Shown: positions 26,349-36,906 of the stretch, one piece after another | Layout: the number at the start of each line of letters is the position of its first letter | Position numbering within the stretch: the first letter of the stretch is position 1 | NCBI GenBank assembly: GCA_902510475.1 | Contig: CABXCC010000003.1 | Coordinates: 31,632 to 95,631, forward strand | Length of the DNA: 64,000 nucleotides | Direction of reading: 5' to 3' | From: an uncultured Bacteroidota bacterium | GTDB lineage: Bacteria; Bacteroidota; Bacteroidia; Flavobacteriales; Flavobacteriaceae | Notes under the pieces: model-generated | Database searches by the model: none | What the model was told of the DNA's origin: nothing | Seen by the model: only the letters and a program-made list of their open reading frames with translations | Position numbers and translations under genes: made by a program

Positions 26349-26570
26349 ATAATCGTGAGCAGTTATAGTCTTATCTTCTTCGTTATTATCGTCAAACTTT
26401 TTTAGTTGAATCATCCAATAAGTGAATGCAACCATACCAATTGTTAAGAAAATCCAGGCCATGATATTTGCTAGCCACCAGTTATAATCTCCTATTTCTC
26501 TAAGCGCATCAAATGGAATAAAAAAATAGTTAACAAATAGATTTTCAATACCGTAAAAGAACTCTTTCAT
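26343..26570 (-). CDS. DUF6341-like small membrane protein
   Basis: The 75-residue protein has one clear membrane helix (IMAWIFLTIGMVAFTYWMI, about residues 36-54). An amphipathic N-terminus (FFYGIENLFVNYFFIPFDAL) precedes it and an acidic tail ending in TAHDYL follows. The layout and position next to purD match a small family found across Flavobacteriaceae that I recall as DUF6341. The function is unknown. A -7 box at 26593-26600 reads TATATTTG on this strand. Confidence 0.7.
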   Translation of the reverse strand: MKEFFYGIENLFVNYFFIPFDALREIGDYNWWLANIMAWIFLTIGMVAFTYWMIQLKKFDDNNEEDKTITAHDYL

Positions 26571-26592
26571 TAGTTATAAATTATTTACTTTG

Positions 26593-26600
26593 CAAATATA
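26593..26600 (-). promoter_or_regulatory. Bacteroidota -7 box for the DUF6341-like gene
   Basis: The minus strand reads TATATTTG, a perfect TAnnTTTG, ending 22 bases before the ATG at 26570. An imperfect box on the plus strand (TTACTTTG) ends one base before this one and could serve the divergent DUF6427-like gene. Confidence 0.5.
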
Positions 26601-26611
26601 CAAATCTTTAC

Positions 26612-27505
26612 ATGATAATCAGATTTTTTAAACTTACAAAACTACCTCAATTAATAGTTTCTTTTCTTTTATCGATAGGCATAATGCTTATACTCAAAAC
26701 TGATGAATTTTCTTTCGATATTTTCTATTCGTCAATTCTTCTAATTTTCATCTTTTTACTGTCAATTTTTATAATTTCTAAAAATTCTATTTTAAAAAAT
26801 AATCAATACACTACTTTAGGTCTAATTATTTTTAGCGGATTTATTTATAAAACTCAACTTAATTCTTTCACAATACTTTCTTATTTGACCTTACTGCTTT
26901 CTATAAGAAAAATTTATAGCCTTAAAACCCCTAAAAAGACAAATAAAAAACTGTTTGATATTGGCTTTTGGATTTCACTCTCTACAATATTAAATCCCGT
27001 TAATTTTATTTTTTTGGCCACTATATTTTTTGGCATATACGCCTTTTATAAACTTGACCTTAAAACCATATTACAATTTTTTGCTGGTTATATCTCTACA
27101 TTACTTATTGCAATTTTATTTACTAGTTTAAGCTCAAACTTTTCATTTAACTTCGTTTATTTGGTTGATACTTTAGACTCACTTATTTTAGAATTTCATA
27201 AATGTTATGAATGTCCCAACCTTGCTTTTCCACAAATTTTATTTCCTTCAATTTCGCTTCTTGTATTCTTATTATATCTGTTTAAATATTTTGGAAACAA
27301 TCTACATGAGAGGTTAAAAAACTCATTTCTTTTAATATTTTATTTGAATTCAATTTTAATGATTTTTATAATCGAAGATTACACAATTTTTTTGTTCTTC
27401 CCATTTCTGGTAACTTTGATAAGAATTATTTCTCATTTAAGAAGAAGTTTGTTTTTTGAATTGGTTATTGTTTTGGCTATTTTACTTAACTCTTTTTCTT
27501 TTTAA
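26612..27505 (+). CDS. DUF6427-like polytopic membrane protein
   Basis: The 297-residue hydrophobic protein has about 8-9 predicted helices. It is the Flavobacteria-type gene commonly placed beside purD and the DUF6341 gene; I recall the family as DUF6427. The start MIIRFFKLTKLPQLI is typical. No catalytic motif is visible. It may be a small transport or polymer-related protein, but nothing in the sequence decides this. The DUF6165-like gene follows 17 bases later in the same direction. Confidence 0.65.
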   Translation: MIIRFFKLTKLPQLIVSFLLSIGIMLILKTDEFSFDIFYSSILLIFIFLLSIFIISKNSILKNNQYTTLGLIIFSGFIYKTQLNSFTILSYLTLLLSIRKIYSLKTPKKTNKKLFDIGFWISLSTILNPVNFIFLATIFFGIYAFYKLDLKTILQFFAGYISTLLIAILFTSLSSNFSFNFVYLVDTLDSLILEFHKCYECPNLAFPQILFPSISLLVFLLYLFKYFGNNLHERLKNSFLLIFYLNSILMIFIIEDYTIFLFFPFLVTLIRIISHLRRSLFFELVIVLAILLNSFSF

Positions 27506-27522
27506 TTTTAAAAAATACAAAA

Positions 27523-27909
27523 ATGAAAGTTGAAGTATCAAATGGCGAATTACTAGACAAACTCACAATCCTAGAATTAAAGATGTCAAATATTAGTGAT
27601 GATAAAAAGCTTATTAATGTTAGAAAAGAATTTAATGAGCTGAACCCATTAGCTAAATTATTGTTTGAAAAATTTAAAGATGAGTTATTAAGCAAATATA
27701 AAGAACTAGCACTTATCAACAGTCAACTATGGAAAATCGAAGATGACATTAGAGAGTGTGAAAAGAATAAAAATTTTGGTGAAAAATTTGTTGAATTAGC
27801 CAGGGCCGTATATTTTACTAATGACAAAAGAAGCGATGTAAAAAAACAAATAAATATATTAACAGGATCAGGGTTTATTGAAGAAAAATCTTACGAAGAT
27901 TATGAATAA
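27523..27909 (+). CDS. DUF6165-like protein
   Basis: This 128-residue soluble, charged, largely helical protein begins KVEVSNGELLDKLTILELK. The start and the following helix match a small family (which I recall as DUF6165) often found beside glycosyltransferases or LPS core genes. Here a GT9 gene follows 41 bases downstream, consistent with that link. There is no catalytic motif and the function is unknown. Confidence 0.65.
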   Translation: MKVEVSNGELLDKLTILELKMSNISDDKKLINVRKEFNELNPLAKLLFEKFKDELLSKYKELALINSQLWKIEDDIRECEKNKNFGEKFVELARAVYFTNDKRSDVKKQINILTGSGFIEEKSYEDYE

Positions 27910-27950
27910 TAAATTTTAAGATCAGTTAAATATACTTCAAGACACAGAAT

Positions 27951-28964
27951 TTGAATAAACACATTTTAATAATAAGACTTTCTTCATTTGGGGATGTTGC
28001 CATGACTGTTCCTGTTATAAGTGTTTTAAGAAAAAAATATCCAAACACGAAAATAACAATACTTACAACTGTTTTTTTTTCTGAATTATTTAATCAAACC
28101 CCAAATATTAATTTTCTATTCTTTGAAAACAAACACAAAAATATTTTAGGATTATTTTCTATTACCAGTGAAATAACAAAACTTAAAGTGGACTATGTTA
28201 TTGATCTTCATAATGTTTTAAGAACAAAAATTATAAAGGCTTTAATAAATCCATTTAATCTTTTTAAAACCCCTTTTTTTAAAATTGACAAAGGAAGAGA
28301 GCAGAAGAAAAGAATTATTAATGGAAGTGGAAGAAAAAAATTAAAAAGTATGCATCAAAGATATGCAGATGTATTCTCAAGCTTAGAAATGACATTAGAC
28401 CTAAAGCAATTTAAACCATACAAGAAATTAGAAATTAGAAACCAAAACTTTAGCTTCTTAAACTCAAAAAAAATGATTGGGATAGCTCCTTTTGCAAAGC
28501 ATTCTTGTAAAGAATATTCAATAGAAAACATTTTAAAAATTATCAATTCAATTAGCGATAAATTTTGTGTGATTTTATTTGGTGCCCCTGGTGATGAACA
28601 AAGCAGATTGGAAAAAGTAGCCAAACAAAAAGATAATGTTTACTCGATTGCAGGAAAAGTAGTTCTGAGTGAACAGATGGCCATCATGTCAAACCTTGAT
28701 TTGATGGTTTCTATGGATTCAGCAAATGGACACATAGCTTCACTTTTTGGCATAAATGTCATTTCAATTTGGGGAGCAACACACCCTTGTCTAGGTTACA
28801 CCGCTTTTGGCCAACCTGAGCAAAATTCAATAACCCCTGGTTTAGAAAAATATCCTAGGATTCCAGTTAGTATTTATGGCGCAAAATGCCCCGAAGAATA
28901 TATTGATGCCATAAACGACATCAAGGCAGAAGAAGTAATAAAAAGAATAAAAAAAGTAATTTAA
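27951..28964 (+). CDS. glycosyltransferase family 9 (heptosyltransferase-like)
   Basis: The protein has 337 residues. The N-terminal HILIIRLSSFGDVAMTVPVI is the GT9 signature found in WaaC/WaaF/WaaQ. The C-terminal half has IVLFGAPGDE-type (VILFGAPGDEQ) and LVSMDSANGHIASLFGINV, the S/TxDSGxxHxA-type acceptor/donor segment. It likely adds a heptose or related sugar to the LPS core. The start codon is TTG at 27951. Its stop shares the palindrome TTAA with the stop of the convergent ferredoxin gene. Confidence 0.88.
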   Translation: MNKHILIIRLSSFGDVAMTVPVISVLRKKYPNTKITILTTVFFSELFNQTPNINFLFFENKHKNILGLFSITSEITKLKVDYVIDLHNVLRTKIIKALINPFNLFKTPFFKIDKGREQKKRIINGSGRKKLKSMHQRYADVFSSLEMTLDLKQFKPYKKLEIRNQNFSFLNSKKMIGIAPFAKHSCKEYSIENILKIINSISDKFCVILFGAPGDEQSRLEKVAKQKDNVYSIAGKVVLSEQMAIMSNLDLMVSMDSANGHIASLFGINVISIWGATHPCLGYTAFGQPEQNSITPGLEKYPRIPVSIYGAKCPEEYIDAINDIKAEEVIKRIKKVI

Positions 28965-29245
28965 TTGTCGTCAATATCTAAAAATAGCTCGCTAGAAGTA
29001 GGGTACGCTTGACAGGTAATAATCAGGCCATCTTCGATTTCCCCATCTGTTAAAATGTAATTTTGTTCAAGCTCTACAGTTCCGCTTTTCAAACGCCCTA
29101 TACAAGTTGCACAAGCCCCTCCTTTGCAAGAATAAGGCGCATCAATATCATTTTCCAAAGCAGTATCCAGGAGTGTCTTATTTTTATCCCCCTCAACTGT
29201 GGCTTCTAGACCGTCAACTTTGAATGTAATTTTAATTGAATCCAA
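28961..29245 (-). CDS. 2Fe-2S ferredoxin
   Basis: The 94-residue protein has the plant-type [2Fe-2S] cluster motif CKGGACATCIG (C-x4-C-x2-C) near residues 39-49. The fourth ligand is the Cys of ITCQAYP near residue 77. It is a small electron carrier. It stands alone here, with no reductase or oxygenase partner nearby, and ends in a 4-bp shared stop with the GT9 gene. The start is ATG at 29245 and no perfect promoter box was seen. Confidence 0.92.
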   Translation of the reverse strand: MDSIKITFKVDGLEATVEGDKNKTLLDTALENDIDAPYSCKGGACATCIGRLKSGTVELEQNYILTDGEIEDGLIITCQAYPTSSELFLDIDDN

Positions 29246-29302
29246 TAATTAATATTTATAACGCGAATTTAATTAATTTCCCCATCATATTAAAAAGATG
29301 TC

Positions 29303-29310
29303 TATTTTTG
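29303..29310 (+). promoter_or_regulatory. Bacteroidota -7 box for sprE
   Basis: TATTTTTG matches TAnnTTTG and lies 56 bases before the sprE start codon. The predicted leader contains a small hairpin at 29320-29337. Confidence 0.4.
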
Positions 29311-29319
29311 CTCTTGCAC

Positions 29320-29337
29320 AATATCAGTGATGATATT
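29320..29337 (+). promoter_or_regulatory. small inverted repeat in the sprE leader
   Basis: AATATCA-GTGA-TGATATT forms a perfect 7-bp stem with a 4-base loop in the predicted 5' leader of sprE. It is AT-rich and weak as RNA structure, and there is no T-run. It could be an operator for a dimeric regulator or chance. Confidence 0.25.
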
Positions 29338-29366
29338 CTGTTTTATAATTATACTATTTATTTCAA

Positions 29367-31877
29367 TTGAAAAAGCTAAGACTAAATACTTTTTTATTTT
29401 CCTGTTTGATCCTCCTGGTTGTGGGCTGTTCAAGAAAAAAAGATAAATTTTTAAATAAAAAATTTCATTCAATTACCACAACTTACAATTATCTGTTTAA
29501 CGGAAACAATCTTTTTTCTTCAGGATTAAATGAATTAGATACCGGAAAGAAAGAAAATTTTTGGGAGTTAATTCCTATAGAAAAATTCAAATATTATGAT
29601 GATGATTTTGAAAAAGAAAGAGAAACTAATTTTACCAAGGCTGAGGAAAAGGCTACCCTAGCAATTCAAAAGCATTCCATGAATGTTGAGGGTAAAGAAA
29701 AAAACCCAGTTATGGATGAGGCATATTTATTGCTCGGAAAATCCAGATATTTTGATAACAGGTTTATTCCTGCGCTTGAGGCCTTTAATTATATACTATA
29801 TAAATATCCAACTAGTGAGCTTATAAACGAGGTAAAAATTTGGAAAGAAAAGGTTAACATTAGACTTGATCAAAACAACTATGCTATTGATAATTTAAAA
29901 GAGCTTTTAGAAGAGAAAAACCTTTCAAGAGAAGAGAGGTATTTAGCAAACTCATATATAGCTCAAGCATTTGTAAATACAAATGAGCTAGACAGTGCAC
30001 TTTTTTACTTAAAAAAATCGGTGTTTAAACAAAAAGATCTATTATTGAAAACTAGGAGAAAATTTTTATTAGCTCAATTATATCAGGAACTTACCGCTCA
30101 GGACACAGCGTATTCAATCTATTCAGATATTATTGATTTACACAGAAAAATACCAAGAGATTTTTACATTAATTCTTATATCAAAAGAACCATGGTATCC
30201 GACTCAATTGACAATTCAATTGCAGAACTAAAATTACTAACTGAAAATTTTGAAAACAACAACTATCTAGATATTATTTTTCATCAAATTGCCATGTTAA
30301 ACTTGAAAAAAGGAGAATTATTAGATGATGATAAATCAGGTTTTACAATAACAGACTCAACTGCAATTAATTTCTTTAATAAATCTCTTCAATCAGATTC
30401 AGAAGAAGAATTTTTAATTGCCAAAAACTATAATGAATTAGCTGAACTAAATTTTAGAAAGAAAAATTATTTAGAAGCAGGGCAGTATTACGACAGCACC
30501 TTAACGCAATTAAGCAATAAGTCTAGAGAATTTAGAAAAATAAATAGACAACGAGAAAACTTAAAGGATCTGATATATTATGAAAAAATTTCTTCTAGTC
30601 TGGATAGTATAATTAATTTAATTGAAATGCCGGAGAAAAAAAGAGAGGAATATTTTAACAACTATATTGAAAAAATAAAGGAAGCTCAAAAAAAAGAAAA
30701 AAAGAAAAGCAAAAATTTTGGATCCTTAAACACGTTAAGCACTTTTTCTGAAAAGGATGAAGGTTTATTTTATTTTTATAATTCTTCGGCTGTTGCCTAT
30801 GGCAAATCAGATTTTAAAAACAGGTGGGGGGATAGGCGATTAGCGGATAATTGGAGGTGGTCAATTACAAATAAAGATTCTTCTGACAAAAATATCTCAG
30901 AAACTTCAAAAAACATTGACAATGATAGTCTGCTTTCAGTGGCATATTATATAGGACTTATAACAAAAGATACTATTCAAATAGATAGTCTTAGAAACCT
31001 AAGAAATGATGCATATTTTAGGCTAGGCTCTATTTACAAAGACCAATTTCAGGAATATGAAATATCAAATAATAGGCTCTATGATTTACTAGAAAACAAT
31101 CCAAAGATTAATTTAATACCGCCTGCAAAATTCTTTATTTACAAAAACTGGATGATGCTAGACTTTACAGAAAAAGCAAATAAATTTAAAGACGATATCA
31201 TAAACAATCACTCAGATTCAAAATATGCATCAATCTTGTTAGATCCAAATGCAACGATAAATAGTGATCAAGATTTTAAATTAATATATAAAAGTATTTA
31301 CCAATTATATGAAAATGAAAAGTATGCTGAGGTAATTTCTAAGTGTGAAGAAAATATAATTTCATTTAGCGGTGAGCCAGTCGTTTCAAAATTAGAATTT
31401 TTAAAATCACTTGCAATAGCAAGAGTTAATGGATTTAAAGAATATGAAAAGGCTTTACAATTTATAAAACTAAACTATTCCGTTACTCTAGAAGGAAAAG
31501 AAGCTGAACGGATTTTAGCCGACGTTCTGCCTCAAATTAAAAATGACGAATTTAAAGAGAATAGGCTATCAGAAAATTATAAAATCGTATATGTCTTTGA
31601 AAAAGATGAAAACGAAAAAATTTCTCAGCAACTAAATGATCTTCAACAATATATTGATGGGTTTGACTTTTTAGATTTGAGGGTTTCTGAAGATTTTTAC
31701 AATAATATTGTTACATTTGTTGTAGTTCATGGATTAAAAAGTTATGACGGAAGCTTCGGGCTTTCTGAACGATTAGAAAAAACCATCAACATTCAGGCAG
31801 ATTCGTTTTTTGTGATATCATCAGATAATTATAAAACGATTCAAATTCATAAAAATCTAGAAAAGTTTAGAAATTAA
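29367..31877 (+). CDS. sprE: type IX secretion / gliding motility lipoprotein SprE (PorW)
   Basis: The 836-residue protein has a lipoprotein signal (FSCLILLVVGCSRK) followed by the SprE/PorW start KFHSITTTYNYLFNGN. It contains many TPR-like helical repeats through the middle and a C-terminal KIVYVFEKDENEKISQQL region. SprE/PorW is needed for T9SS function and gliding in Flavobacteria, probably linking the PorKLMN ring to the outer-membrane translocon. The start is TTG at 29367. A bactofilin gene follows after about 11 bases. Confidence 0.88.
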   Translation: MKKLRLNTFLFSCLILLVVGCSRKKDKFLNKKFHSITTTYNYLFNGNNLFSSGLNELDTGKKENFWELIPIEKFKYYDDDFEKERETNFTKAEEKATLAIQKHSMNVEGKEKNPVMDEAYLLLGKSRYFDNRFIPALEAFNYILYKYPTSELINEVKIWKEKVNIRLDQNNYAIDNLKELLEEKNLSREERYLANSYIAQAFVNTNELDSALFYLKKSVFKQKDLLLKTRRKFLLAQLYQELTAQDTAYSIYSDIIDLHRKIPRDFYINSYIKRTMVSDSIDNSIAELKLLTENFENNNYLDIIFHQIAMLNLKKGELLDDDKSGFTITDSTAINFFNKSLQSDSEEEFLIAKNYNELAELNFRKKNYLEAGQYYDSTLTQLSNKSREFRKINRQRENLKDLIYYEKISSSLDSIINLIEMPEKKREEYFNNYIEKIKEAQKKEKKKSKNFGSLNTLSTFSEKDEGLFYFYNSSAVAYGKSDFKNRWGDRRLADNWRWSITNKDSSDKNISETSKNIDNDSLLSVAYYIGLITKDTIQIDSLRNLRNDAYFRLGSIYKDQFQEYEISNNRLYDLLENNPKINLIPPAKFFIYKNWMMLDFTEKANKFKDDIINNHSDSKYASILLDPNATINSDQDFKLIYKSIYQLYENEKYAEVISKCEENIISFSGEPVVSKLEFLKSLAIARVNGFKEYEKALQFIKLNYSVTLEGKEAERILADVLPQIKNDEFKENRLSENYKIVYVFEKDENEKISQQLNDLQQYIDGFDFLDLRVSEDFYNNIVTFVVVHGLKSYDGSFGLSERLEKTINIQADSFFVISSDNYKTIQIHKNLEKFRN

Positions 31878-31888
31878 AAAAATTGATT

Positions 31889-32278
31889 ATGAGCAACACA
31901 AATCAACAAAACATGATAACACAAGGCACAACTTTGGTTGGAGATATATTTAGCGAAGGAGACTTCAGGGTTGAAGGAAATATTAAAGGAAATATTAAAA
32001 CTTCAGGAAAGATAGTTGTAGGAAAAACCGGTGTCGTAAACGGAAGTTTAGAAGGAGAAAATGCCGATTTTGAAGGAGGTTTTTCAGGAAAATTAAAACT
32101 TTCAGGTATGTTAACCTTGAGATCTTCAGCTTATATTGAAGGTGAAGTAGAAATTGCAAAACTTTCCGTAGAGCCAGGCGCAACATTTAATGCCACTTGT
32201 TCAATGAAAGGCGGGGTTAAAGAATTGAATAATATTGAAGAAAAAAACTCATCTGAAAAGAAGGAAAAATCAGCATAA
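31889..32278 (+). CDS. bactofilin (polymer-forming cytoskeletal protein)
   Basis: The protein has 129 residues from the ATG at 31889; the TTG two codons earlier is less likely. TLVGDIFSEGDFRVEGNIKG and GTVNGSLEGENADFEGGFSG-like repeats (VVNGSLEGENADFEGGFSGK) form the regular right-handed beta-helix of bactofilins, with alternating small and charged residues. Bactofilins polymerise without nucleotide and anchor cell-wall or secretion proteins. Its place just after sprE suggests a scaffolding role near the envelope. Its last 44 bases overlap atpZ in another frame. Confidence 0.92.
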   Translation: MSNTNQQNMITQGTTLVGDIFSEGDFRVEGNIKGNIKTSGKIVVGKTGVVNGSLEGENADFEGGFSGKLKLSGMLTLRSSAYIEGEVEIAKLSVEPGATFNATCSMKGGVKELNNIEEKNSSEKKEKSA

Positions 32279-32462
32279 TTTTATAATTTTTTCACAGTTA
32301 GCTTTTCAAATGTTAATTGTAATTGGAGGCGGAATATTTCTAGGATTTAGACTTGACAATTACTTTAACAATTCTAATAATTTGTTCACCATTATTTTTT
32401 CATTACTTTCTATTTTAATATCTATTTATTACATAATAAACCAAGTCACAAAAAATGAATAG
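32235..32462 (+). CDS. AtpZ/AtpI-family protein
   Basis: The 75-residue protein has a basic N-terminus and two membrane helices (about residues 19-37 and 47-68). QLAFQMLIVIGGGIFLGFRLD is the typical first helix of AtpZ, a small partner of the F-ATPase. Related proteins aid c-ring assembly or magnesium transport. The start TTG at 32235 gives a long overlap with bactofilin; a later start is possible. The end overlaps the next gene by 8 bases. Confidence 0.75.
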   Translation: MKKKTHLKRRKNQHNFIIFSQLAFQMLIVIGGGIFLGFRLDNYFNNSNNLFTIIFSLLSILISIYYIINQVTKNE

Positions 32463-32841
32463 TATTATTTCTAAGGGATTAGATTTTATTCTACTTTCTT
32501 TTGTCACAGCTGTTTTATATTTTACTCATTATAACATTAGTATGGAGTATTTTTTGGGCTATAAAATTCCCTTAAATGCTATTTATTTATTTAATTACTT
32601 ATCTGTCCTTGTATTTTTGATTGGCTCAAAATTAAATTTGAATTATAATTTTATCAATCCTTTAACTTTTTTCATACTGTTAACATTTATAAAAATGCTA
32701 GCAACAATTTTGTTTTTTATTTTATTTAATAATGACCAATCATACGATATTCACTTGGTTGTATATAATTTTTTCCCTGTGTATTTTTTATTGTTATCGC
32801 TCGAAGTCTTTAGCTTAAAAAAATCGTTAAATAATATTTAA
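32455..32841 (+). CDS. DUF6168-like small membrane protein
   Basis: The 128-residue protein has four predicted membrane helices. It lies between atpZ and atpB, the place where Flavobacteria carry a short, poorly conserved membrane protein that I recall as DUF6168. It may be an AtpI-like assembly helper, judged only by position and size. ATG 32455 overlaps atpZ by 8 bases. The atpB promoter lies just after its stop. Confidence 0.6.
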   Translation: MNSIISKGLDFILLSFVTAVLYFTHYNISMEYFLGYKIPLNAIYLFNYLSVLVFLIGSKLNLNYNFINPLTFFILLTFIKMLATILFFILFNNDQSYDIHLVVYNFFPVYFLLLSLEVFSLKKSLNNI

Positions 32842-32860
32842 AACTTCTTGTTTTATTTTG

Positions 32861-32891
32861 TTTGAAATTTCCTTTTATGTGCTTACATTTG
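32861..32891 (+). promoter_or_regulatory. promoter of the atpBEFHAG operon
   Basis: This is the clearest promoter in the window. TTTG at 32861-32864 is followed by exactly 19 bases and then TACATTTG at 32884-32891, matching the Bacteroidota consensus TTTG-N19-TAnnTTTG. Transcription should start near 32897, about 28 bases before the atpB ATG. Confidence 0.8.
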
Positions 32892-32924
32892 CAACCATAT
32901 TAATTAGAAGAAATTTTAGCAAAA

Positions 32925-34270
<1,346 letters not shown>

Positions 34271-34298
34271 ATACTAATAATAACCTTAATTAGCTAAT

Positions 34299-34793
34299 AT
34301 GGATTTAGTTACACCAGACATTGGTCTTATTTTTTGGACAACAGTTTCTTTTGGGATCCTATATTTTATTTTGGCAAAATTTGCCTGGAAACCAATTTTA
34401 GGAGCAGTAAATGAAAGAGAACAATCTATTAAAGATGCGCTTTCTGCAGCTGAAAAAGCAAAAGATGAAATGGAGAATTTAAAATCTGATAATGAAAAGA
34501 TTTTAAATGAAGCAAAGCTCCAACGAGAATTGTTATTGAAAGAAGCTAGAGAAATCAAGTCTAAAATCATTTTGGATGCTGAAAATGAAGCTACTGAAAA
34601 AGCAAATAAGCTTATCGAATCTGCAAAAACAGCTATAGAAAATGAGAAGGCAGCCGCGATGAAGGAGTTAAAACATACTGTCGTTGACCTTTCTTTAAAT
34701 ATTGCTGAAAAATTACTTTCTAAAGAACTAGAGAATAAGGAAAAGCAGCTAGAAAATATCCAAGAAATTTTAGATAAAACAAAATTAAATTAA
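34299..34793 (+). CDS. atpF: F0F1 ATP synthase subunit b
   Basis: The 164-residue protein has one N-terminal membrane helix (IGLIFWTTVSFGILYFILA) and then a long charged coiled coil rich in Glu, Lys and Ala, the form of the peripheral stalk b subunit. PILGAVNERE is the conserved segment just after the membrane. The stop and the atpH start share one base (TAATG). Confidence 0.95.
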   Translation: MDLVTPDIGLIFWTTVSFGILYFILAKFAWKPILGAVNEREQSIKDALSAAEKAKDEMENLKSDNEKILNEAKLQRELLLKEAREIKSKIILDAENEATEKANKLIESAKTAIENEKAAAMKELKHTVVDLSLNIAEKLLSKELENKEKQLENIQEILDKTKLN

Positions 34794-35323
34794 TGCAGTC
34801 AAGAGCGGCCATAAGATATGCAAAAGCAATTTTTGAAATTGCTAAAGAAGAGAATTCTATCGATTCAGTCTTCAGTGATATGAAAACTGTAGAGATCTTA
34901 TGCAATAGCTCACATGATTTCAAAAATTTATTGTCTAATTCACAGATTAATTATAATGAGAAAAAAACCGCAATACTATCTTTAATTAAAGATCATAATT
35001 CTCTAACTATAAAACTTCTTGATTTATTAATTCAAAATAAAAGGGTCTATATAGTTAATGATATTGCGAATAGCTTTATACAATTATATAATAGTCACAA
35101 CGATATCAAGGAGGCTGTAGTAATTACAGCAAGCCCAATAAACAAAGACTTAGAAGAGAAAATCTTATCGAAGATCAATGTTTCAGATCTTAAATCTATA
35201 AATCTTAAAAATATTGTTAAACCAGAAATTTTGGGTGGTTTTATTATAAGATTTGACGGAAAAGAATATAATGCCAGTGTGAAGCAAAATTTAAACAATT
35301 TAAAAACCCAACTTACAAATTAA
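34793..35323 (+). CDS. atpH: F0F1 ATP synthase subunit delta
   Basis: The 176-residue protein begins [17 protein letters not shown], the typical delta/OSCP N-terminal helix. It ends with the family signature [19 protein letters not shown]. It joins the peripheral stalk to the F1 head. It overlaps atpF by 1 base and precedes atpA by 5 bases. Confidence 0.94.
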   Translation: MQSRAAIRYAKAIFEIAKEENSIDSVFSDMKTVEILCNSSHDFKNLLSNSQINYNEKKTAILSLIKDHNSLTIKLLDLLIQNKRVYIVNDIANSFIQLYNSHNDIKEAVVITASPINKDLEEKILSKINVSDLKSINLKNIVKPEILGGFIIRFDGKEYNASVKQNLNNLKTQLTN

Positions 35324-35328
35324 ATAAT

Positions 35329-36903
35329 ATGGCCGAAGTAAATCCTGCTGAAATTTCAGCAATTTTAAAAAAACAATTAAAAGATTTTGACTCTTCTTCG
35401 TCATTGAACGAAATTGGAAGTGTTTTGACTGTTGGTGATGGAATTGCCAGAGCTTACGGACTTTCAAATGCTCAGTATGGAGAACTTGTCGAATTTTCAA
35501 ACGGAACCCAAGGAATTGTCCTTAACTTAGAAGAAGACAATGTTGGTATTGTACTGCTTGGAGCTTCAACCGGTATTAAAGAAGGAGATACTGTAAAAAG
35601 AACTTCTACAATTGCATCTGTTGAAGTTGGCGAGGGAATTGTTGGAAGAGTCGTTGATACGCTTGGTGTCCCAATCGACGGAAAAGGAGATTTAACAGGA
35701 GATCTTTTTGAAATGCCTTTAGAAAGAAAAGCACCTGGAGTTATTTTTAGACAACCTGTTAATGAGCCACTTCAAACTGGAATTAAGTCAGTTGACGCCA
35801 TGATCCCAATTGGTAGAGGTCAAAGAGAGCTAGTAATTGGTGATAGACAAACGGGTAAAACAACAGTTTGCATAGATACAATTTTAAATCAAAAAGAATT
35901 TTATGATGCAGGTGAGCCTGTGTATTGCATATATGTAGCAGTTGGACAAAAAGCATCAACAGTTGCGGGGATTGCAAAAATTTTGGAAGATAAAGGGGCT
36001 TTAGCATACACAACCATTGTTGCAGCTAATGCATCCGATCCAGCTGCAATGCAAGTTTATGCCCCCTTTACAGGCGCATCAATTGGAGAATATTTCCGAG
36101 ACACTGGTAGGCCAGCATTAATAATATATGACGACCTCTCAAAACAAGCTGTCGCATACCGAGAAATTTCACTTTTATTAAGAAGACCACCTGGTAGAGA
36201 AGCATATCCTGGTGATGTATTTTACCTTCACTCGAGGTTACTTGAAAGAGCTGCAAAAGTTATTAATGACGACACCATTGCTAAGGAGATGAATGATCTC
36301 CCAGAATCTTTAAAATCCAAGGTAAAAGGTGGCGGTTCCTTAACCGCATTACCTATTATTGAAACGCAAGCTGGAGACGTTTCTGCCTATATCCCTACAA
36401 ATGTTATTTCCATTACTGACGGACAGATATTTTTAGAGTCAGACTTATTTAATTCTGGGGTTAGACCGGCAATTAATGTTGGTATTTCAGTCTCAAGAGT
36501 AGGGGGTTCAGCGCAGATTAAATCAATGAAAAAAGTTTCAGGAACATTAAAACTTGATCAGGCTCAGTTTAGGGAGTTAGAGGCATTTGCAAAATTTGGA
36601 TCCGATCTTGATGCAGCAACATTAAATGTTATTGAGAAAGGAAAAAGAAATGTAGAAATATTAAAACAAGCTCAAAACGATCCATTTAAAGTTGAGGATC
36701 AAGTAGCGATTATTTACGCAGGATCTAAAAATCTATTAAGAGATGTTCCCGTTGAAAAAATTAAAGAATTTGAATCTGAATACATCAGAGTTTTGAATGA
36801 TAAACATTCTGACACTTTATCAACAATAAAACAAGGGAAATTAACAGAAGAAGTGACAGGCACGCTAGAAAAAGTATGTGCTGATATAGTCGCAAAGTTT
36901 TAA
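35329..36903 (+). CDS. atpA: F0F1 ATP synthase subunit alpha
   Basis: The 524-residue protein has the Walker A motif GDRQTGKT near residues 171-178. [17 protein letters not shown] is the alpha/beta family signature. The C-terminal helical domain is complete. It is a non-catalytic nucleotide-binding subunit of the F1 head. The catalytic beta subunit (atpD) and epsilon (atpC) are not in the window. Confidence 0.97.
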   Translation: MAEVNPAEISAILKKQLKDFDSSSSLNEIGSVLTVGDGIARAYGLSNAQYGELVEFSNGTQGIVLNLEEDNVGIVLLGASTGIKEGDTVKRTSTIASVEVGEGIVGRVVDTLGVPIDGKGDLTGDLFEMPLERKAPGVIFRQPVNEPLQTGIKSVDAMIPIGRGQRELVIGDRQTGKTTVCIDTILNQKEFYDAGEPVYCIYVAVGQKASTVAGIAKILEDKGALAYTTIVAANASDPAAMQVYAPFTGASIGEYFRDTGRPALIIYDDLSKQAVAYREISLLLRRPPGREAYPGDVFYLHSRLLERAAKVINDDTIAKEMNDLPESLKSKVKGGGSLTALPIIETQAGDVSAYIPTNVISITDGQIFLESDLFNSGVRPAINVGISVSRVGGSAQIKSMKKVSGTLKLDQAQFRELEAFAKFGSDLDAATLNVIEKGKRNVEILKQAQNDPFKVEDQVAIIYAGSKNLLRDVPVEKIKEFESEYIRVLNDKHSDTLSTIKQGKLTEEVTGTLEKVCADIVAKF

Positions 36904-36906
36904 CAC

